Shown: positions 1 through 7,948, counted from the first letter of the stretch. The stretch is DNA of 41,935 nucleotides from Nocardiopsis sp. CC223A (GCF_030766825.1 NZ_JASFDV010000065.1:1-41935); one strand, 5' to 3'. Program-made: numbers and translations. Notes: generated by a model not told the origin, from the letters alone.

Positions 1-169
1 GGCCGCGGTCGCCCAGGCGCGCGCGCCAGACGGCGGTCAGGGCCGGGTCGGCGAGGAGGTCGACGTCGCCGCGGCCCGGGCCGGCGCCCACGACCACGGT
101 GTTGGTCAGGTCCAGGACGGGGTGCTCGTGGCCGATCCACGGCATGTCGTCGAACTCGCGCAGCGTCAT
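1..169 (-). CDS. ABATE-domain (CGNR zinc-finger type) regulator, partial
   Basis: Only the N-terminal 56 codons lie in the window; the gene runs off the left edge. The reading frame starts MTLREFDDMPWIGHEHPV and then has LDLTNTVVVG, which resembles the LDLxNT signature opening the ABATE domain. That domain is usually followed by a C-terminal CGNR zinc finger in putative stress-responsive transcription regulators. The zinc finger would lie outside the window and cannot be checked. The gene diverges from the small gene at 277, and the 107 bp between them holds two inverted repeats, so it may autoregulate and control that neighbour. The family call rests on one short motif. Confidence 0.6.
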   Translation of the reverse strand, partial: MTLREFDDMPWIGHEHPVLDLTNTVVVGAGPGRGDVDLLADPALTAVWRARLGDRG

Positions 170-182
170 GGACCCAAGCTAC

Positions 183-222
183 CGGATTCACTCCCATGAA
201 TCCGTGATACCTTCGCATCACG
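183..222. promoter_or_regulatory. Two abutting inverted repeats in a divergent promoter
   Basis: CGGATTCA (183-190) and TGAATCCG (197-204) form a perfect 8-bp inverted repeat with a 6-bp spacer. It is followed at once by CGTGAT (203-208) and ATCACG (217-222), a 6-bp inverted repeat with an 8-bp spacer. Their centres are about 19 bp apart, close to two helical turns. They lie between the divergent regulator and ABM-like gene and are probably operators. A weak promoter for the rightward gene (TTTCAG near 224, CATGAT near 246) lies just downstream. The binding protein is inferred, not shown. Confidence 0.45.
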
Positions 223-276
223 GTTTCAGACAACAAAACCCGTGACATGATGATGTCCGGGACGGGAGGGTCCGCC

Positions 277-564
277 ATGACACTGGAGTACGTCCACTTC
301 GACACCGACGACGCCGAGGCCCTGACCGCCGCGCGCGACGCGCTCGTGGAGCGGCTGCGGGAGCGCTACGGGTCGGAGTTCGTGAACGCCCACCTGGTGC
401 GCTTCGACGACGGCAGCGTCGGCGACGTCATCCTGTGGGCCTCGCGGGAGGCGGCCGAACGGGCCGCGGAGGAGATGCCCGCCGACCCGGCCGCCGCCGG
501 ATTCTTCGGCCTCATCACCGGCGTCCGCGAGATGCGCCACGCCGAGGTCCTGCACTCCGGCTGA
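277..564 (+). CDS. Small ABM-like (dimeric alpha-beta barrel) protein
   Basis: The product is 95 aa, beginning MTLEYVHFDT. The start at 277 is chosen because GGGAGGG ends about 6 nt upstream; an in-frame ATG at 247 has no ribosome site. Alternating beta strands and helices (VHFDT, then a long RDALVERLRERYG helix, then VNAHLVRFDDG, then a helix rich in AAERAAEE) fit a one-domain ferredoxin-like fold of the antibiotic-biosynthesis monooxygenase or EthD type. I see no catalytic motif, so the function is unknown. It is transcribed divergently from the ABATE-type regulator and may be its target. Confidence 0.7.
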   Translation: MTLEYVHFDTDDAEALTAARDALVERLRERYGSEFVNAHLVRFDDGSVGDVILWASREAAERAAEEMPADPAAAGFFGLITGVREMRHAEVLHSG

Positions 565-580
565 CCCGGCCCGGTGGACA

Positions 581-621
581 CCGGGGCGGGGCGCTCCCCG
601 CTTTCGAGCGCCCCGCCCCGG
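581..621. terminator. Bidirectional terminator hairpin
   Basis: A perfect 15-bp inverted repeat (581-595 with 607-621, arm CCGGGGCGGGGCGCT) surrounds an 11-nt loop. It lies in the 63 bp between two convergent genes (stops at 564 and 628), so it can serve both strands. There is no strong T-tract, as is usual in actinomycetes. Confidence 0.8.
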
Positions 622-627
622 CCGGGG

Positions 628-2250
628 TCACCCCCGGCCGTGCAGTCCGAGCAGGTCCACGGCGGCCCGGCGCATCTCCACCTTGCGGACCTTGCCGGTG
701 ACGGTCATCGGGAACGCGTCGACCACGTGGACCCGGCGCGGGATCTTGTAGTGGGCCAGCCGCCCCTCGCAGAACGCGGCCAGGGCGGCGGCGGTGAGCG
801 GTTCGGCTCCCGGTCGCATGATCACCCAGGCCATCGGCTCCTCGCCGTACTTGGGGTCGGGGACGCCGATGACCTGCACGTCCGCGATGTCGGGGTGGGT
901 GTACAGGTACTCCTCGACCTCGCGGGGGTAGATGTTCTCGCCGCCGCGGATGACCATGTCCTTGATCCGGCCGACGATGTCGACGTAGCCCTCGTCGTCC
1001 ATGACGGCCAGGTCGCCGGTGTGCATCCAGCGGGCGGGGTCGACGGCCTCGGCGGTCTTGCCGGGTTCACCCCAGTAGCCGAGCATCACCGAGTACCCGC
1101 GGGTGCACAGCTCCCCCGCCTCGCCGCGCGGGGCGGTGACCGTGGTGCCGGGGCGGACGACCTTCACCTCCAGGTGCGGCATGACCCGGCCGACGGTCTC
1201 GGTACGGCGGCGCAGGTCGTCGTCGCGGCGGGTCATGGTGGACACCGGCGAGGTCTCGGTCATGCCGTAGCAGATGGCGACCTCGGCCATGTGCATGTCG
1301 CCGACGACCCGCTTCATGACCTCGACCGGGCAGGGCGAGCCCGCCATGATGCCGGTGCGCAGGGTGGACAGGTCGTAGCGGGCGAAGTCGGGGTGGTCGA
1401 GTTCGGCGATGAACATGGTCGGCACCCCGTACAGCGAGGTGCAGCGCTCGTCCTGGACGGTGCGCAGCGCGGCCGCCGGGTCGAACGCGGCGGAGGGCAG
1501 CACGATGCACGCCCCGTGGGAGGTGGCCGCCAGGTTGCCCATGACCATGCCGAAACAATGGTAGAGCGGAACGGGCAGGCACACCCGGTCGTGCTCGGTA
1601 TAGCCCAAGCCCTCGGCGACGAAGTAGCCGTTGTTGAGGATGTTGTGGTGGGACAGGGTCGCACCCTTGGGGAACCCGGTGGTGCCCGACGTGTACTGGA
1701 TGTCGACGGGATCGTCGCAGGACAGCTCGGCGGCGCGGGCGGCCAGGGCGCCGGGGTCGGTGGCGTGTCCGGCCTCCACCAGGGCGTCCCAGTCGGGGGT
1801 GCCGATGAACACCGTCTCCGCGAACCCGATCTCGGCGAGCATCGCCCGGTAGTCGCTGGTCTTGTGCGCGGTGGCGGCGATCATGAGCCGCATACCGGAC
1901 TGGCGGACCACGTAGTCGAGTTCGTGGGAGCGGTAGGCGGGGTTGACGTTGGTCAGGACCGCGCCGATGCGCGCGGTGGCGTACTGGGTGAGGACCCATT
2001 CGGCGTTGTTGGGGGACCAGATGCCGACCCGGTCGCCCTTGGCGATGCCGCGGGCCAGCAGGCCCCGCGCCACCGCGTCGACGGCCGCGTCGAACTCGGC
2101 GTAGGTCCAGCGGCGGCCGGTCTCGGTCTCGACCAGCGCTTCGCGGTCGGGGTGACGGGCCGCGGTGCGCGCCAGGTTCTCGCCGATGGTGTCGCCCAGC
2201 AGTGGGGTGTCGGAGGTCCCGGACGCGTAGGAGAGTCGTGTGTCGCCCAT
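628..2250 (-). CDS. Acyl-CoA synthetase (FadD-like, AMP-binding)
   Basis: This 540-aa member of the ANL adenylating family would activate a fatty or other carboxylic acid to its acyl-CoA with ATP and CoA. Visible core motifs are the P-loop YTSGTTGFPKGA, the YGMTETSPV motif, HTGDLAVMDDEGYVDIVGR (A7), GGENIYPREVEE (A8) and the catalytic-lysine region MTVTGKVRKVEMR (A10). The set is complete and the length normal for medium/long-chain acyl-CoA synthetases. The start at 2250 (MGDTRLSY) is preferred over upstream in-frame ATGs at 2262 and 2274, which add non-conserved residues. It diverges from the GAF-LuxR gene. The substrate is unknown. The adjacent catIJ-pcaF operon could suggest an aromatic or dicarboxylic acid, but it points the same way only after an intervening regulator. 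Confidence 0.92.
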   Translation of the reverse strand: MGDTRLSYASGTSDTPLLGDTIGENLARTAARHPDREALVETETGRRWTYAEFDAAVDAVARGLLARGIAKGDRVGIWSPNNAEWVLTQYATARIGAVLTNVNPAYRSHELDYVVRQSGMRLMIAATAHKTSDYRAMLAEIGFAETVFIGTPDWDALVEAGHATDPGALAARAAELSCDDPVDIQYTSGTTGFPKGATLSHHNILNNGYFVAEGLGYTEHDRVCLPVPLYHCFGMVMGNLAATSHGACIVLPSAAFDPAAALRTVQDERCTSLYGVPTMFIAELDHPDFARYDLSTLRTGIMAGSPCPVEVMKRVVGDMHMAEVAICYGMTETSPVSTMTRRDDDLRRRTETVGRVMPHLEVKVVRPGTTVTAPRGEAGELCTRGYSVMLGYWGEPGKTAEAVDPARWMHTGDLAVMDDEGYVDIVGRIKDMVIRGGENIYPREVEEYLYTHPDIADVQVIGVPDPKYGEEPMAWVIMRPGAEPLTAAALAAFCEGRLAHYKIPRRVHVVDAFPMTVTGKVRKVEMRRAAVDLLGLHGRG

Positions 2251-2284
2251 GGGGCAGAGCATCGGGCACGTCACCGAAGGCCCG

Positions 2285-2317
2285 CCACCCCCTTTCGGGG
2301 GTGGTCCCCCGCGGGGA
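2285..2317. promoter_or_regulatory. Two tandem hairpins in a divergent intergenic region
   Basis: CCACCCCC-TTTC-GGGGGTGG (2285-2304) is a perfect 8-bp stem with a tetraloop. It is followed directly by TCCCC-CGC-GGGGA (2305-2317). They lie between the acyl-CoA synthetase start and the GAF-LuxR start and would be in the 5' leader of one of them. A structured leader or DNA cruciform is possible; no known RNA family is recognised. Confidence 0.4.
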
Positions 2318-2444
2318 GTGGTGTGTAATCCTGGTCACAGTTCCGTTCCGGCCGCCGTCCGTGCGGCGGGAGGTACCGACCGCACCCCGTGTCGACGGGG
2401 CGTCCGCCCGCACCGGCCGCTCCCGGTGGCCCCAGGAGGATCCG

Positions 2445-3320
2445 ATGGCCCTCGCGCATCTCCCGTCCGGCTCCCTGGCCCCCCGGCCATCCGCGCTCGT
2501 CCGCGCCGCCCTGGGCCGGGCACGGCACGCCACCGGCCTGCCCGTGCTGTTCGGCGGCACGGCGGCGCCGGGGCGGGCCGCGGTGCGGCTGACCGAGCTC
2601 GCAGGGGCGCGCACCGACGCCCTGCGGGGGCTGGTGATCCGGGGCGGCAGCGGTCTGGGCGGGCGGGTGCTGGTCACCACCCGGCCGGGCAGCGTGGACG
2701 ACTACGTCGCCGACCGGCGCATCAGCCACGAGTACGACGCGCCGGTGGGCGCCGAGGGACTGCGCGCGGTCGCCGCGGTCCCGGTGGTGGTGGAGGGTTC
2801 GGTGGCGGCGCTGCTGTACGGCGGGGTGCGCGAACCCCTGCCGATCGGTACGCGCACGGTGGCGGCGCTGGAGCGTTCGGCGTCCCGGCTGGCCGCCGAA
2901 CTGGCGGTGCGGGCGGAGGTGGAGCGCCGGGTGGCCGGGGTGGAGACCGCCGAGATCACCCGCGCGGCCCGAGATCCGCACACGGGGCCCGAATGGGAGC
3001 GGCTGCGCGAGGCGCACGCCGAGCTGCGGGCGATCGCCCAGGAGGTGTCCGACCCGGAGTTGCGCGACCGGCTGCGCGGTGTGTGCGACCGGCTGACCGG
3101 CCCGGCCCCCGGGCGGGGCCCGGCCCCGGCGTTGGCGCCGCGGGAGGCGGACGTCCTCGCGCTGGTGGCCGTGGGCTGTGGCAACGCCGAGGTGGGCCGC
3201 CGCCTGGGCGTGGGCGCGGAGACCGTCAAAAGCTACCTGCGCGGCGCGATGCGCAAGCTCGGCACCCACACCCGGATGGAGACCGTCGTGGCCGCCCGCC
3301 GGGCCGGTCTCCTGCCCTGA
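2445..3320 (+). CDS. GAF-domain LuxR-type transcriptional regulator
   Basis: The product is 291 aa. The start at 2445 has an ideal AGGAGG (2434-2439) upstream. Residues roughly 20-165 read as a GAF-like sensory domain (LRGLVIRGGSGLGGRVL, then ISHEYDAPVGAEGLRAVAAVPVV), a pattern common in actinobacterial GAF regulators. A helical linker follows. The C-terminal 65 residues are a LuxR-type helix-turn-helix: LAPREADVLALVAVGCGNAEVGRRLGV, then TVKSYLRGAMRKLG. It diverges from the acyl-CoA synthetase and may regulate it or the downstream catabolic operon. The ligand is unknown. Confidence 0.88.
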   Translation: MALAHLPSGSLAPRPSALVRAALGRARHATGLPVLFGGTAAPGRAAVRLTELAGARTDALRGLVIRGGSGLGGRVLVTTRPGSVDDYVADRRISHEYDAPVGAEGLRAVAAVPVVVEGSVAALLYGGVREPLPIGTRTVAALERSASRLAAELAVRAEVERRVAGVETAEITRAARDPHTGPEWERLREAHAELRAIAQEVSDPELRDRLRGVCDRLTGPAPGRGPAPALAPREADVLALVAVGCGNAEVGRRLGVGAETVKSYLRGAMRKLGTHTRMETVVAARRAGLLP

Positions 3321-3330
3321 CCGGCGCGGG

Positions 3331-3347
3331 CCGCACCGCGGGTGCGG
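3331..3347. terminator. Terminator hairpin between convergent genes
   Basis: CCGCACC-GCG-GGTGCGG is a perfect 7-bp stem with a 3-nt loop. It lies in the 57 bp between the convergent GAF-LuxR gene (stop 3320) and the aldehyde dehydrogenase gene (stop 3378). Confidence 0.6.
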
Positions 3348-3377
3348 TGCAGCCCGTACGCGGGTGCGGTCAGCCGG

Positions 3378-4838
3378 TCAGAAGGGGTAGTCGGGGATGT
3401 CGGGGCGGACGGTGAGCCACTGGGTCTCGGTGAACGCCTCGATGTTGGCCTGCGCTCCGCCGAACCGGGAGCCGGTGCCGGAGTCGCGCCACCCGCCGAA
3501 CGGGGCGTTGGCCTCGTCGGCGACGGTGTGCTCGTTGATGTGCAGCTTGCCGGTGTCAATGCGGTCGGCGATCCGCATCGCCTCGCCGACCTCGCCCAGC
3601 AGACTGACCGACAGCGCGTACTCGGATGCGTTGACCAGTGCGACGGCCTCGTCGGGGGTGGCGAACGACAGCACCGGGGCGACCGGCCCGAACAGCTCCT
3701 CCCGCCAGGCGGGCATGTCCGGGGTGAGGTCGCGCAGCACGGTCGGCCGGTAGAACAGCCCCTCGAAGGTGCCCCCGGCGGCGACCTTGCCGCCCGCCTC
3801 GACGGTGGCGGCGACGATGCCGTCCACCCGCTCCAGCTGGCCCCGGTCGATGATCGGCCCCAGGGCGACCGCTTCGGCGGCCGGGTCGCCGACCGGCAGG
3901 TGGTCGGCCTTCTCGGCCAGCGCCGCCACGTACTCCTCGTACAGGGACTCGTGGACCAGGTGGCGGCCGGTGCTCATGCAGATCTGCCCCTGGTGCAGGA
4001 ACGACCCCGTGGCCCCGGCGGAAACGGCCCTGGCCAGGTCGGCCCCGGGCAGCACGACCTGGGCGTTGTTGCCGCCCAGTTCCAGGTGGGCGCGCTTGAG
4101 GTGGCGGGCGGCGGCCTCGCCCACCTTGCGGCCGGCCGGGGTGGAGCCGGTGAAGGACACCACGCGCACCGCGGGCGCGGTCACGACGGCCTCGCCCACG
4201 TCGGCGCCGCCGGGCAGCAGCTGGAGCACCCCGGCGGGCAGCCCGGCCTCCTCGAAGACGCGGACGATGGACACCCCGCCCGAGACGGTGGTGCGCGGGT
4301 CGGGCTTGAGCAGGACGGCGTTGCCCAGGGCCAGGGCGGGCGCGACCGAGCGGATCGCCAGGATCAGCGGGAAGTTGAACGGGGCGATGACGCTCACCAC
4401 CCCGGCCGGGCGGCGGCGGGCGAACGACCAGTGGTCGTCGTTGGAGGTGAGGACGTCGCCGTGCGGGTGGGTGGGCAGGGCGGCCGCCTCGTGGCACTCG
4501 GCGGCGGCGATGGTCGTCTCCGTGGCGGCCTTGGGCGGGATGCTCCCGGCCTCCTTGACGATCCAGCCCTGGATCTCCTCGGCGTGCCGCTCGAACAGGT
4601 CGCCAGCGCGGCGCAGCACGGCGGCGCGTTCGGCGGGGGTGCGGGCGGCCCACGCGCGGCGGGCGCCGTCGGCGCGTTCGGCGGCCTCGGCGACGTCGGC
4701 GGCGGTGGCCAGGCCGATCTCGCCCAGGGCCTCGCCGGTGGCGGGTGCGGTGACGGTGCGGGTCGCGGGTGCGGGCCGCCAGCCGTCGGTGTGGATGCGT
4801 GACGACCAGCGGCCGTCCGCCAGCAGGGTGTCGGTCAT
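3378..4838 (-). CDS. Aldehyde dehydrogenase (benzaldehyde/vanillin dehydrogenase type)
   Basis: This 486-aa NAD(P)-dependent aldehyde dehydrogenase oxidises an aldehyde to its acid. The general-base Glu253 is in LELGGNN and the catalytic Cys287 is in QGQICMSTGR. The FNFPL substrate/cofactor segment and the late EELFGPVAPVL motif are present. GGNNAQVVLPGAD and HQGQICMSTGRHLV resemble the benzaldehyde/vanillin subgroup. It is the last gene of the catI-catJ-pcaF operon, starting 35 nt after the thiolase stop. That context suggests it feeds an aromatic acid into ring cleavage, though ring-cleavage genes are not in the window. The aromatic specificity is inferred; the enzyme class is firm. Confidence 0.9.
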   Translation of the reverse strand: MTDTLLADGRWSSRIHTDGWRPAPATRTVTAPATGEALGEIGLATAADVAEAAERADGARRAWAARTPAERAAVLRRAGDLFERHAEEIQGWIVKEAGSIPPKAATETTIAAAECHEAAALPTHPHGDVLTSNDDHWSFARRRPAGVVSVIAPFNFPLILAIRSVAPALALGNAVLLKPDPRTTVSGGVSIVRVFEEAGLPAGVLQLLPGGADVGEAVVTAPAVRVVSFTGSTPAGRKVGEAAARHLKRAHLELGGNNAQVVLPGADLARAVSAGATGSFLHQGQICMSTGRHLVHESLYEEYVAALAEKADHLPVGDPAAEAVALGPIIDRGQLERVDGIVAATVEAGGKVAAGGTFEGLFYRPTVLRDLTPDMPAWREELFGPVAPVLSFATPDEAVALVNASEYALSVSLLGEVGEAMRIADRIDTGKLHINEHTVADEANAPFGGWRDSGTGSRFGGAQANIEAFTETQWLTVRPDIPDYPF

Positions 4839-4873
4839 GGGTACGGGCCTTCCGGGGTGTGCGGACGGTTCGG

Positions 4874-6052
4874 TCAGTCGGCGTGCAGGACGACGGCCAG
4901 CCCTTGGCCGACGCCGATGCACAGGGCGGCCAGGCCCCAGCCGCCGCCGCGGCGGCGCAGCTGGTGGGCGAGGGTGCCCAGGATGCGGGCGCCGGAGGCG
5001 CCCAGGGGGTGGCCGATGGCGAGGGCGCCGCCGTTGGGGTTGACGATGGCCGGGTCCAGTTCCTTCCAGGAGCGGATGCAGGCCAGGGACTGGGCGGCGA
5101 ACGCCTCGTTCAGTTCCACGATGGACAGATCGTCCCAGCCGATCCCGGCGCGGTCCAGGGCGATCTCGGCGGCGCGGACCGGGCCGATCCCGAACACGTC
5201 GGGGTCGACCCCGGCCGCGCCGCGTCCGGCGATGCGGGCCAGCGGCCGCACGCCCAGGGCGTCGGCGGCGGCGGTGTCGCCGATGAGCAGGGCGGCGGCG
5301 CCGTCGTTGAGGGGGGAGGCGTTGCCCGCGGTGATGGTGCCCTCCGGCCGGAAGGAGGGTTTGAGGGCGGCGAGCTTTTCGGCGGAGGTGGCGCGGATGG
5401 ACTCGTCGCGGTCGAGTTCGGCGCCGGGTACCTGGACGATCTCGGCGTCGAACACGCCCTGTTCCCAGGCCCGGGCGGCCCTGGTGTGGCTGGCCAGTGC
5501 GAAGGCGTCCTGGTCGGCGCGGTCGATGCCGTGGGCGGCGGCGAGTCCTTCGGTGGCCTCGCCCAGCGACACGGTCCACCGCGCGGGCATGCGCGGGTTG
5601 ACCATGCGCCAGCCCAGGGTGGTGGAGTGCAGGGCGGCGTCGGCGGCGGGGAAGCCCTTGGCGGGTTTGGGCAGCACCCAGGGGGCGCGGCTCATGGATT
5701 CCACTCCCCCGGCCAGGACCAGGCGGGCGTCGCCGGTCTGGACGGCGCGGGCGGCCTGGATCGCCGCCTCCATGCCCGATCCGCACAGGCGGTTGACGGT
5801 GGCGCCGGGGACGGTGGTGGGCAGTCCGGCGAGCAGGGCGGCCATGCGGGCGACGTTGCGGTTCTCCTCGCCGGCGCCGTTGGCGTTGCCCAGGACGACC
5901 TCGTCGACGGCTCCGCCCTCCAGGGCGGGGGTGCGTTCGACGAGGGCGCCGACCACGTGGGCGGCCAGGTCGTCGGGGCGCACCGCGGACAGGGCGCCGC
6001 CGTAGCGGCCGAAGGGGGTGCGCACCGCGTCGAGGATGTGGACGTCGGTCAT
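4874..6052 (-). CDS. pcaF: Beta-ketoadipyl-CoA thiolase
   Basis: This 392-aa type II thiolase would cleave 3-oxoadipyl-CoA with CoA to succinyl-CoA and acetyl-CoA. The nucleophile Cys90 is in NRLCGSGMEA, His348 in IGHPLGASGAR and Cys378 in CIGVGQG, the complete thiolase triad. GNANGAGEENRNVARMA resembles the PcaF/PaaJ subfamily. It overlaps the CoA-transferase beta gene by an ATGA (6049-6052), which argues for coupled synthesis. The preceding 3-oxoadipate CoA-transferase makes the beta-ketoadipate role more likely than a general acetyl-CoA acyltransferase. Confidence 0.9.
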   Translation of the reverse strand: MTDVHILDAVRTPFGRYGGALSAVRPDDLAAHVVGALVERTPALEGGAVDEVVLGNANGAGEENRNVARMAALLAGLPTTVPGATVNRLCGSGMEAAIQAARAVQTGDARLVLAGGVESMSRAPWVLPKPAKGFPAADAALHSTTLGWRMVNPRMPARWTVSLGEATEGLAAAHGIDRADQDAFALASHTRAARAWEQGVFDAEIVQVPGAELDRDESIRATSAEKLAALKPSFRPEGTITAGNASPLNDGAAALLIGDTAAADALGVRPLARIAGRGAAGVDPDVFGIGPVRAAEIALDRAGIGWDDLSIVELNEAFAAQSLACIRSWKELDPAIVNPNGGALAIGHPLGASGARILGTLAHQLRRRGGGWGLAALCIGVGQGLAVVLHAD

Positions 6053-6825
6053 CGCCGTGCCTCCGGTCCGGTCAGGGAGCGCAGCACCGAGAGCTCGGCG
6101 GCGGTGGGCTCGGGGGTGACGGCCGGGGTTTCGACGACCTTCAGGTCCCAGCCGGTGGCGGCGCGGACCTCGTCGACGGTCACGCCGGGGTGTACGCCGG
6201 TGAGGACCAGTTCGCGGGTGTCGGGGTCGGGTTCCAGGACGCCCAGGTCGGTGATGACCCGGGTGGGGCCCCGGCCGCGCAGGCCCAGGCGCTCGCGGTC
6301 GCCGGGGCCGCGGCCGTGGCCGACGGAGGTGACGAAGTCGACCCGGTCAACGAACGCGCGTGCGCTGTGCCGGACGATGATGACGACCTCGCCGCAGGAG
6401 GCGGCGATCTCGGGGGCGCCGCCCGCCCCGGGCAGTCGCACCTCGGGGTCGGCGTAGTCGCCGATGACGGTGGTGTTGATGTTGGCGTACCGGTCGAGCT
6501 GGGCGGCGCCCAGGAAGCCGACGTCGATGCGCCCGGCCTGGAGCCAGAGGTTGAACACCTCGGGCACGGAGACGACCGCGTCGGCGCTCTCGGCCAGCAC
6601 ACCGTCGCCGATGGACAGCGGCAGGTGGGCGGGGACGGTGCCCAGGGTGCCGGACTCGTAGATCATCCACAGGTCGGGGGCGTGGGTGCGGCGGGCCAGG
6701 TTGGCGGCGGTGCTGGGCAGGCCGATGCCGACGAAGCAGGACATGCCGTCGCCCAGGGCGCGGGCCGCGGCCACGGTCATGATCTCGTCGGAGGTCCAGT
6801 CGAAGGTCCGGGTCGCGGTGGTCAC
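6049..6825 (-). CDS. catJ: 3-oxoadipate CoA-transferase, beta subunit (CatJ type)
   Basis: The 258-aa product starts at a GTG at 6825 that overlaps the alpha-subunit stop as GTGA. The probable catalytic glutamate is Glu57 in MIYESGTLGT, the position used in glutaconate-type CoA-transferases to form the enzyme-CoA thioester. With the alpha subunit it would move CoA from succinyl-CoA to 3-oxoadipate. The sequence belongs to the CatI/CatJ (glutaconate transferase-like) group, not the PcaI/PcaJ SCOT-like group. Its length and order before a pcaF-type thiolase support this. The related IpdB steroid-ring hydrolase family is the main alternative. Confidence 0.87.
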   Translation of the reverse strand: MTTATRTFDWTSDEIMTVAAARALGDGMSCFVGIGLPSTAANLARRTHAPDLWMIYESGTLGTVPAHLPLSIGDGVLAESADAVVSVPEVFNLWLQAGRIDVGFLGAAQLDRYANINTTVIGDYADPEVRLPGAGGAPEIAASCGEVVIIVRHSARAFVDRVDFVTSVGHGRGPGDRERLGLRGRGPTRVITDLGVLEPDPDTRELVLTGVHPGVTVDEVRAATGWDLKVVETPAVTPEPTAAELSVLRSLTGPEARR

Positions 6826-7652
6826 GGGGCGGTCCCTTCGAGGGTGGCGGCGGGCGCGGCGGCGGTGAGGTCGGCCAGCCAGCGGGTGAAGGCCTCGCGG
6901 TCGCGGCCGACGGCGTCCCAGGACTTGTAGGCCTCGTTGTCGCGTTCGTAGTAGCCGTGCGCGTAGGAGGGGGCGGCGCCGCCGGGGACGACGCTGACGC
7001 GGTCGACCACCCGGGCGGGGAGGACGACCTGCCCGGGGACGGGTTCGAGGGTGTCGACGACCTCCTCGACGGTGACCAGGACCCGGTCGGCGGCCAGGGC
7101 GGCCTCCTTCTGGATGCCGATGATGCCCCACAGCTGGACGTTGCCGGCGCGGTCGGCGCGCTGGGCGTGGATGACCGTCACGTCGGGGTTGAGGGCGGGG
7201 ACGGCGGCCAGTTCCTGCCCGGTGAAGGGGCAGGTGATGGTCTTGATGTGGGGGTTGTGCCCGACCAGGTCGGTCCCGCTGTAGCCGCGCAGCACCGCGA
7301 AGGGCAGGCCGGAGGCGCCCGCGAGGTAGCGGTTGGCCATGCCGGCGTGGCTGTGCTCCTCGACCTCCAGGGGGACGGGCCAGCCGGTGGTGACGGCGTC
7401 GCGGAACCGGTGCAGGGAGCCGACCCCGGGGTTGCCGCCCCAGGAGAACACGAGCTTGCGGGCGCAGCCGGCGCCGATCATCCGGTCGTAGACGATGTCG
7501 GGGGTCATCCGGACCAGGGTGAGGTGGCGCAGCCCCTGGCGGATGATCTCGTGCCCGGCCTCGACGGGGATGAGGTGGGTGAACCCCTCCAGGGCGACCG
7601 TGTCGCCGTCGTGGACGAGCTCGGCGATCGCCTCGTCCAGTGGCGCGATCAT
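6822..7652 (-). CDS. catI: 3-oxoadipate CoA-transferase, alpha subunit (CatI type)
   Basis: This 276-aa protein is the first gene of the operon. The start at 7652 has GGAAGG upstream. VALEGFTHLIPVEA, KLVFSWGGNPGVGSLHR, EEHSHAGMANRY and SYAHGYYERDN match my memory of the CatI family from Pseudomonas chloroaromatic degraders. It pairs with the beta subunit to activate 3-oxoadipate. Two palindromes at 7665-7701 immediately upstream suggest direct transcriptional control of the whole catI-catJ-pcaF-aldehyde dehydrogenase unit. The glutaconate-transferase-like fold is clear; the exact dicarboxylate is inferred from neighbours. Confidence 0.88.
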   Translation of the reverse strand: MIAPLDEAIAELVHDGDTVALEGFTHLIPVEAGHEIIRQGLRHLTLVRMTPDIVYDRMIGAGCARKLVFSWGGNPGVGSLHRFRDAVTTGWPVPLEVEEHSHAGMANRYLAGASGLPFAVLRGYSGTDLVGHNPHIKTITCPFTGQELAAVPALNPDVTVIHAQRADRAGNVQLWGIIGIQKEAALAADRVLVTVEEVVDTLEPVPGQVVLPARVVDRVSVVPGGAAPSYAHGYYERDNEAYKSWDAVGRDREAFTRWLADLTAAAPAATLEGTAP

Positions 7653-7664
7653 GAAGGACCTTCC

Positions 7665-7701
7665 GTTCGTATAGCGAACTGTTGTTCTCAAAGCGAACAA
7701 C
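7665..7701 (-). promoter_or_regulatory. Twin 15-bp operators upstream of catI (PcaR/IclR-like)
   Basis: Read on the minus strand, GTTCGCTTTGAGAAC (7684-7698) and GTTCGCTATACGAAC (7665-7679) are two copies of one 15-bp palindromic box with centres 19 bp apart. The first extends to a perfect 7-bp inverted repeat (GTTGTTC / GAACAAC, 7681-7701). The boxes resemble the GTTCGATAATCGCAC-type sites I recall for IclR-family regulators of beta-ketoadipate genes (PcaR, PcaU, PobR). The proximal box ends 12 nt from the catI start, so bound protein would block transcription start or the early leader. No IclR gene lies in the window. Confidence 0.65.
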
Positions 7702-7791
7702 TGAGGAGACCGTAACCCCGCCACCGGATCCCCGTCAAGGCCGTGCGCCGGGGAACGCGGGCGCCGTGGTCCCGCCTGCGGACACGCGAAA

Positions 7792-7829
7792 GGGCGCCGC
7801 GGTCGGGAGGTGTCCCGATCACGGCGCCC
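7792..7829 (-). terminator. Terminator hairpin, repeat copy 1
   Basis: Arms at 7792-7807 and 7814-7829 pair over 16 positions with two internal mismatches around a 6-nt loop. On the minus strand the stem is followed by TTTCGCG. It is one of three identical elements downstream of iolH and upstream of catI. Confidence 0.7.
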
Positions 7830-7948
7830 CACCGGGGCCGTCGCGCCCCTGGCGGCGGTGCGCCGCCGAATCGACGCCCCGGTGTCCCAGGTCAGGCCAC
7901 CAGCTCCCCGGCGACCCGGTCGAGCATGAACTCCGAGGACACGCGAAA

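Noticed and set aside
574..2328. Long open frame on the plus strand opposite the acyl-CoA synthetase
   Set aside because: It is a high-GC antisense shadow with low-complexity Gly/Val/Asp-rich translation and no domain; the minus-strand gene has complete ANL motifs.
3378..5786. An 802-codon aldehyde dehydrogenase with a long N-terminal extension
   Set aside because: The extra 316 residues are Arg/Pro-rich shadow sequence across the thiolase gene; the conserved protein starts MTDTLLADG at 4838.
6049..7652. CoA-transferase pair as IpdAB (steroid ring degradation)
   Set aside because: The same superfamily, but the sequence blocks match CatI/CatJ and the next gene is a PcaF-type thiolase. No other steroid genes are seen.
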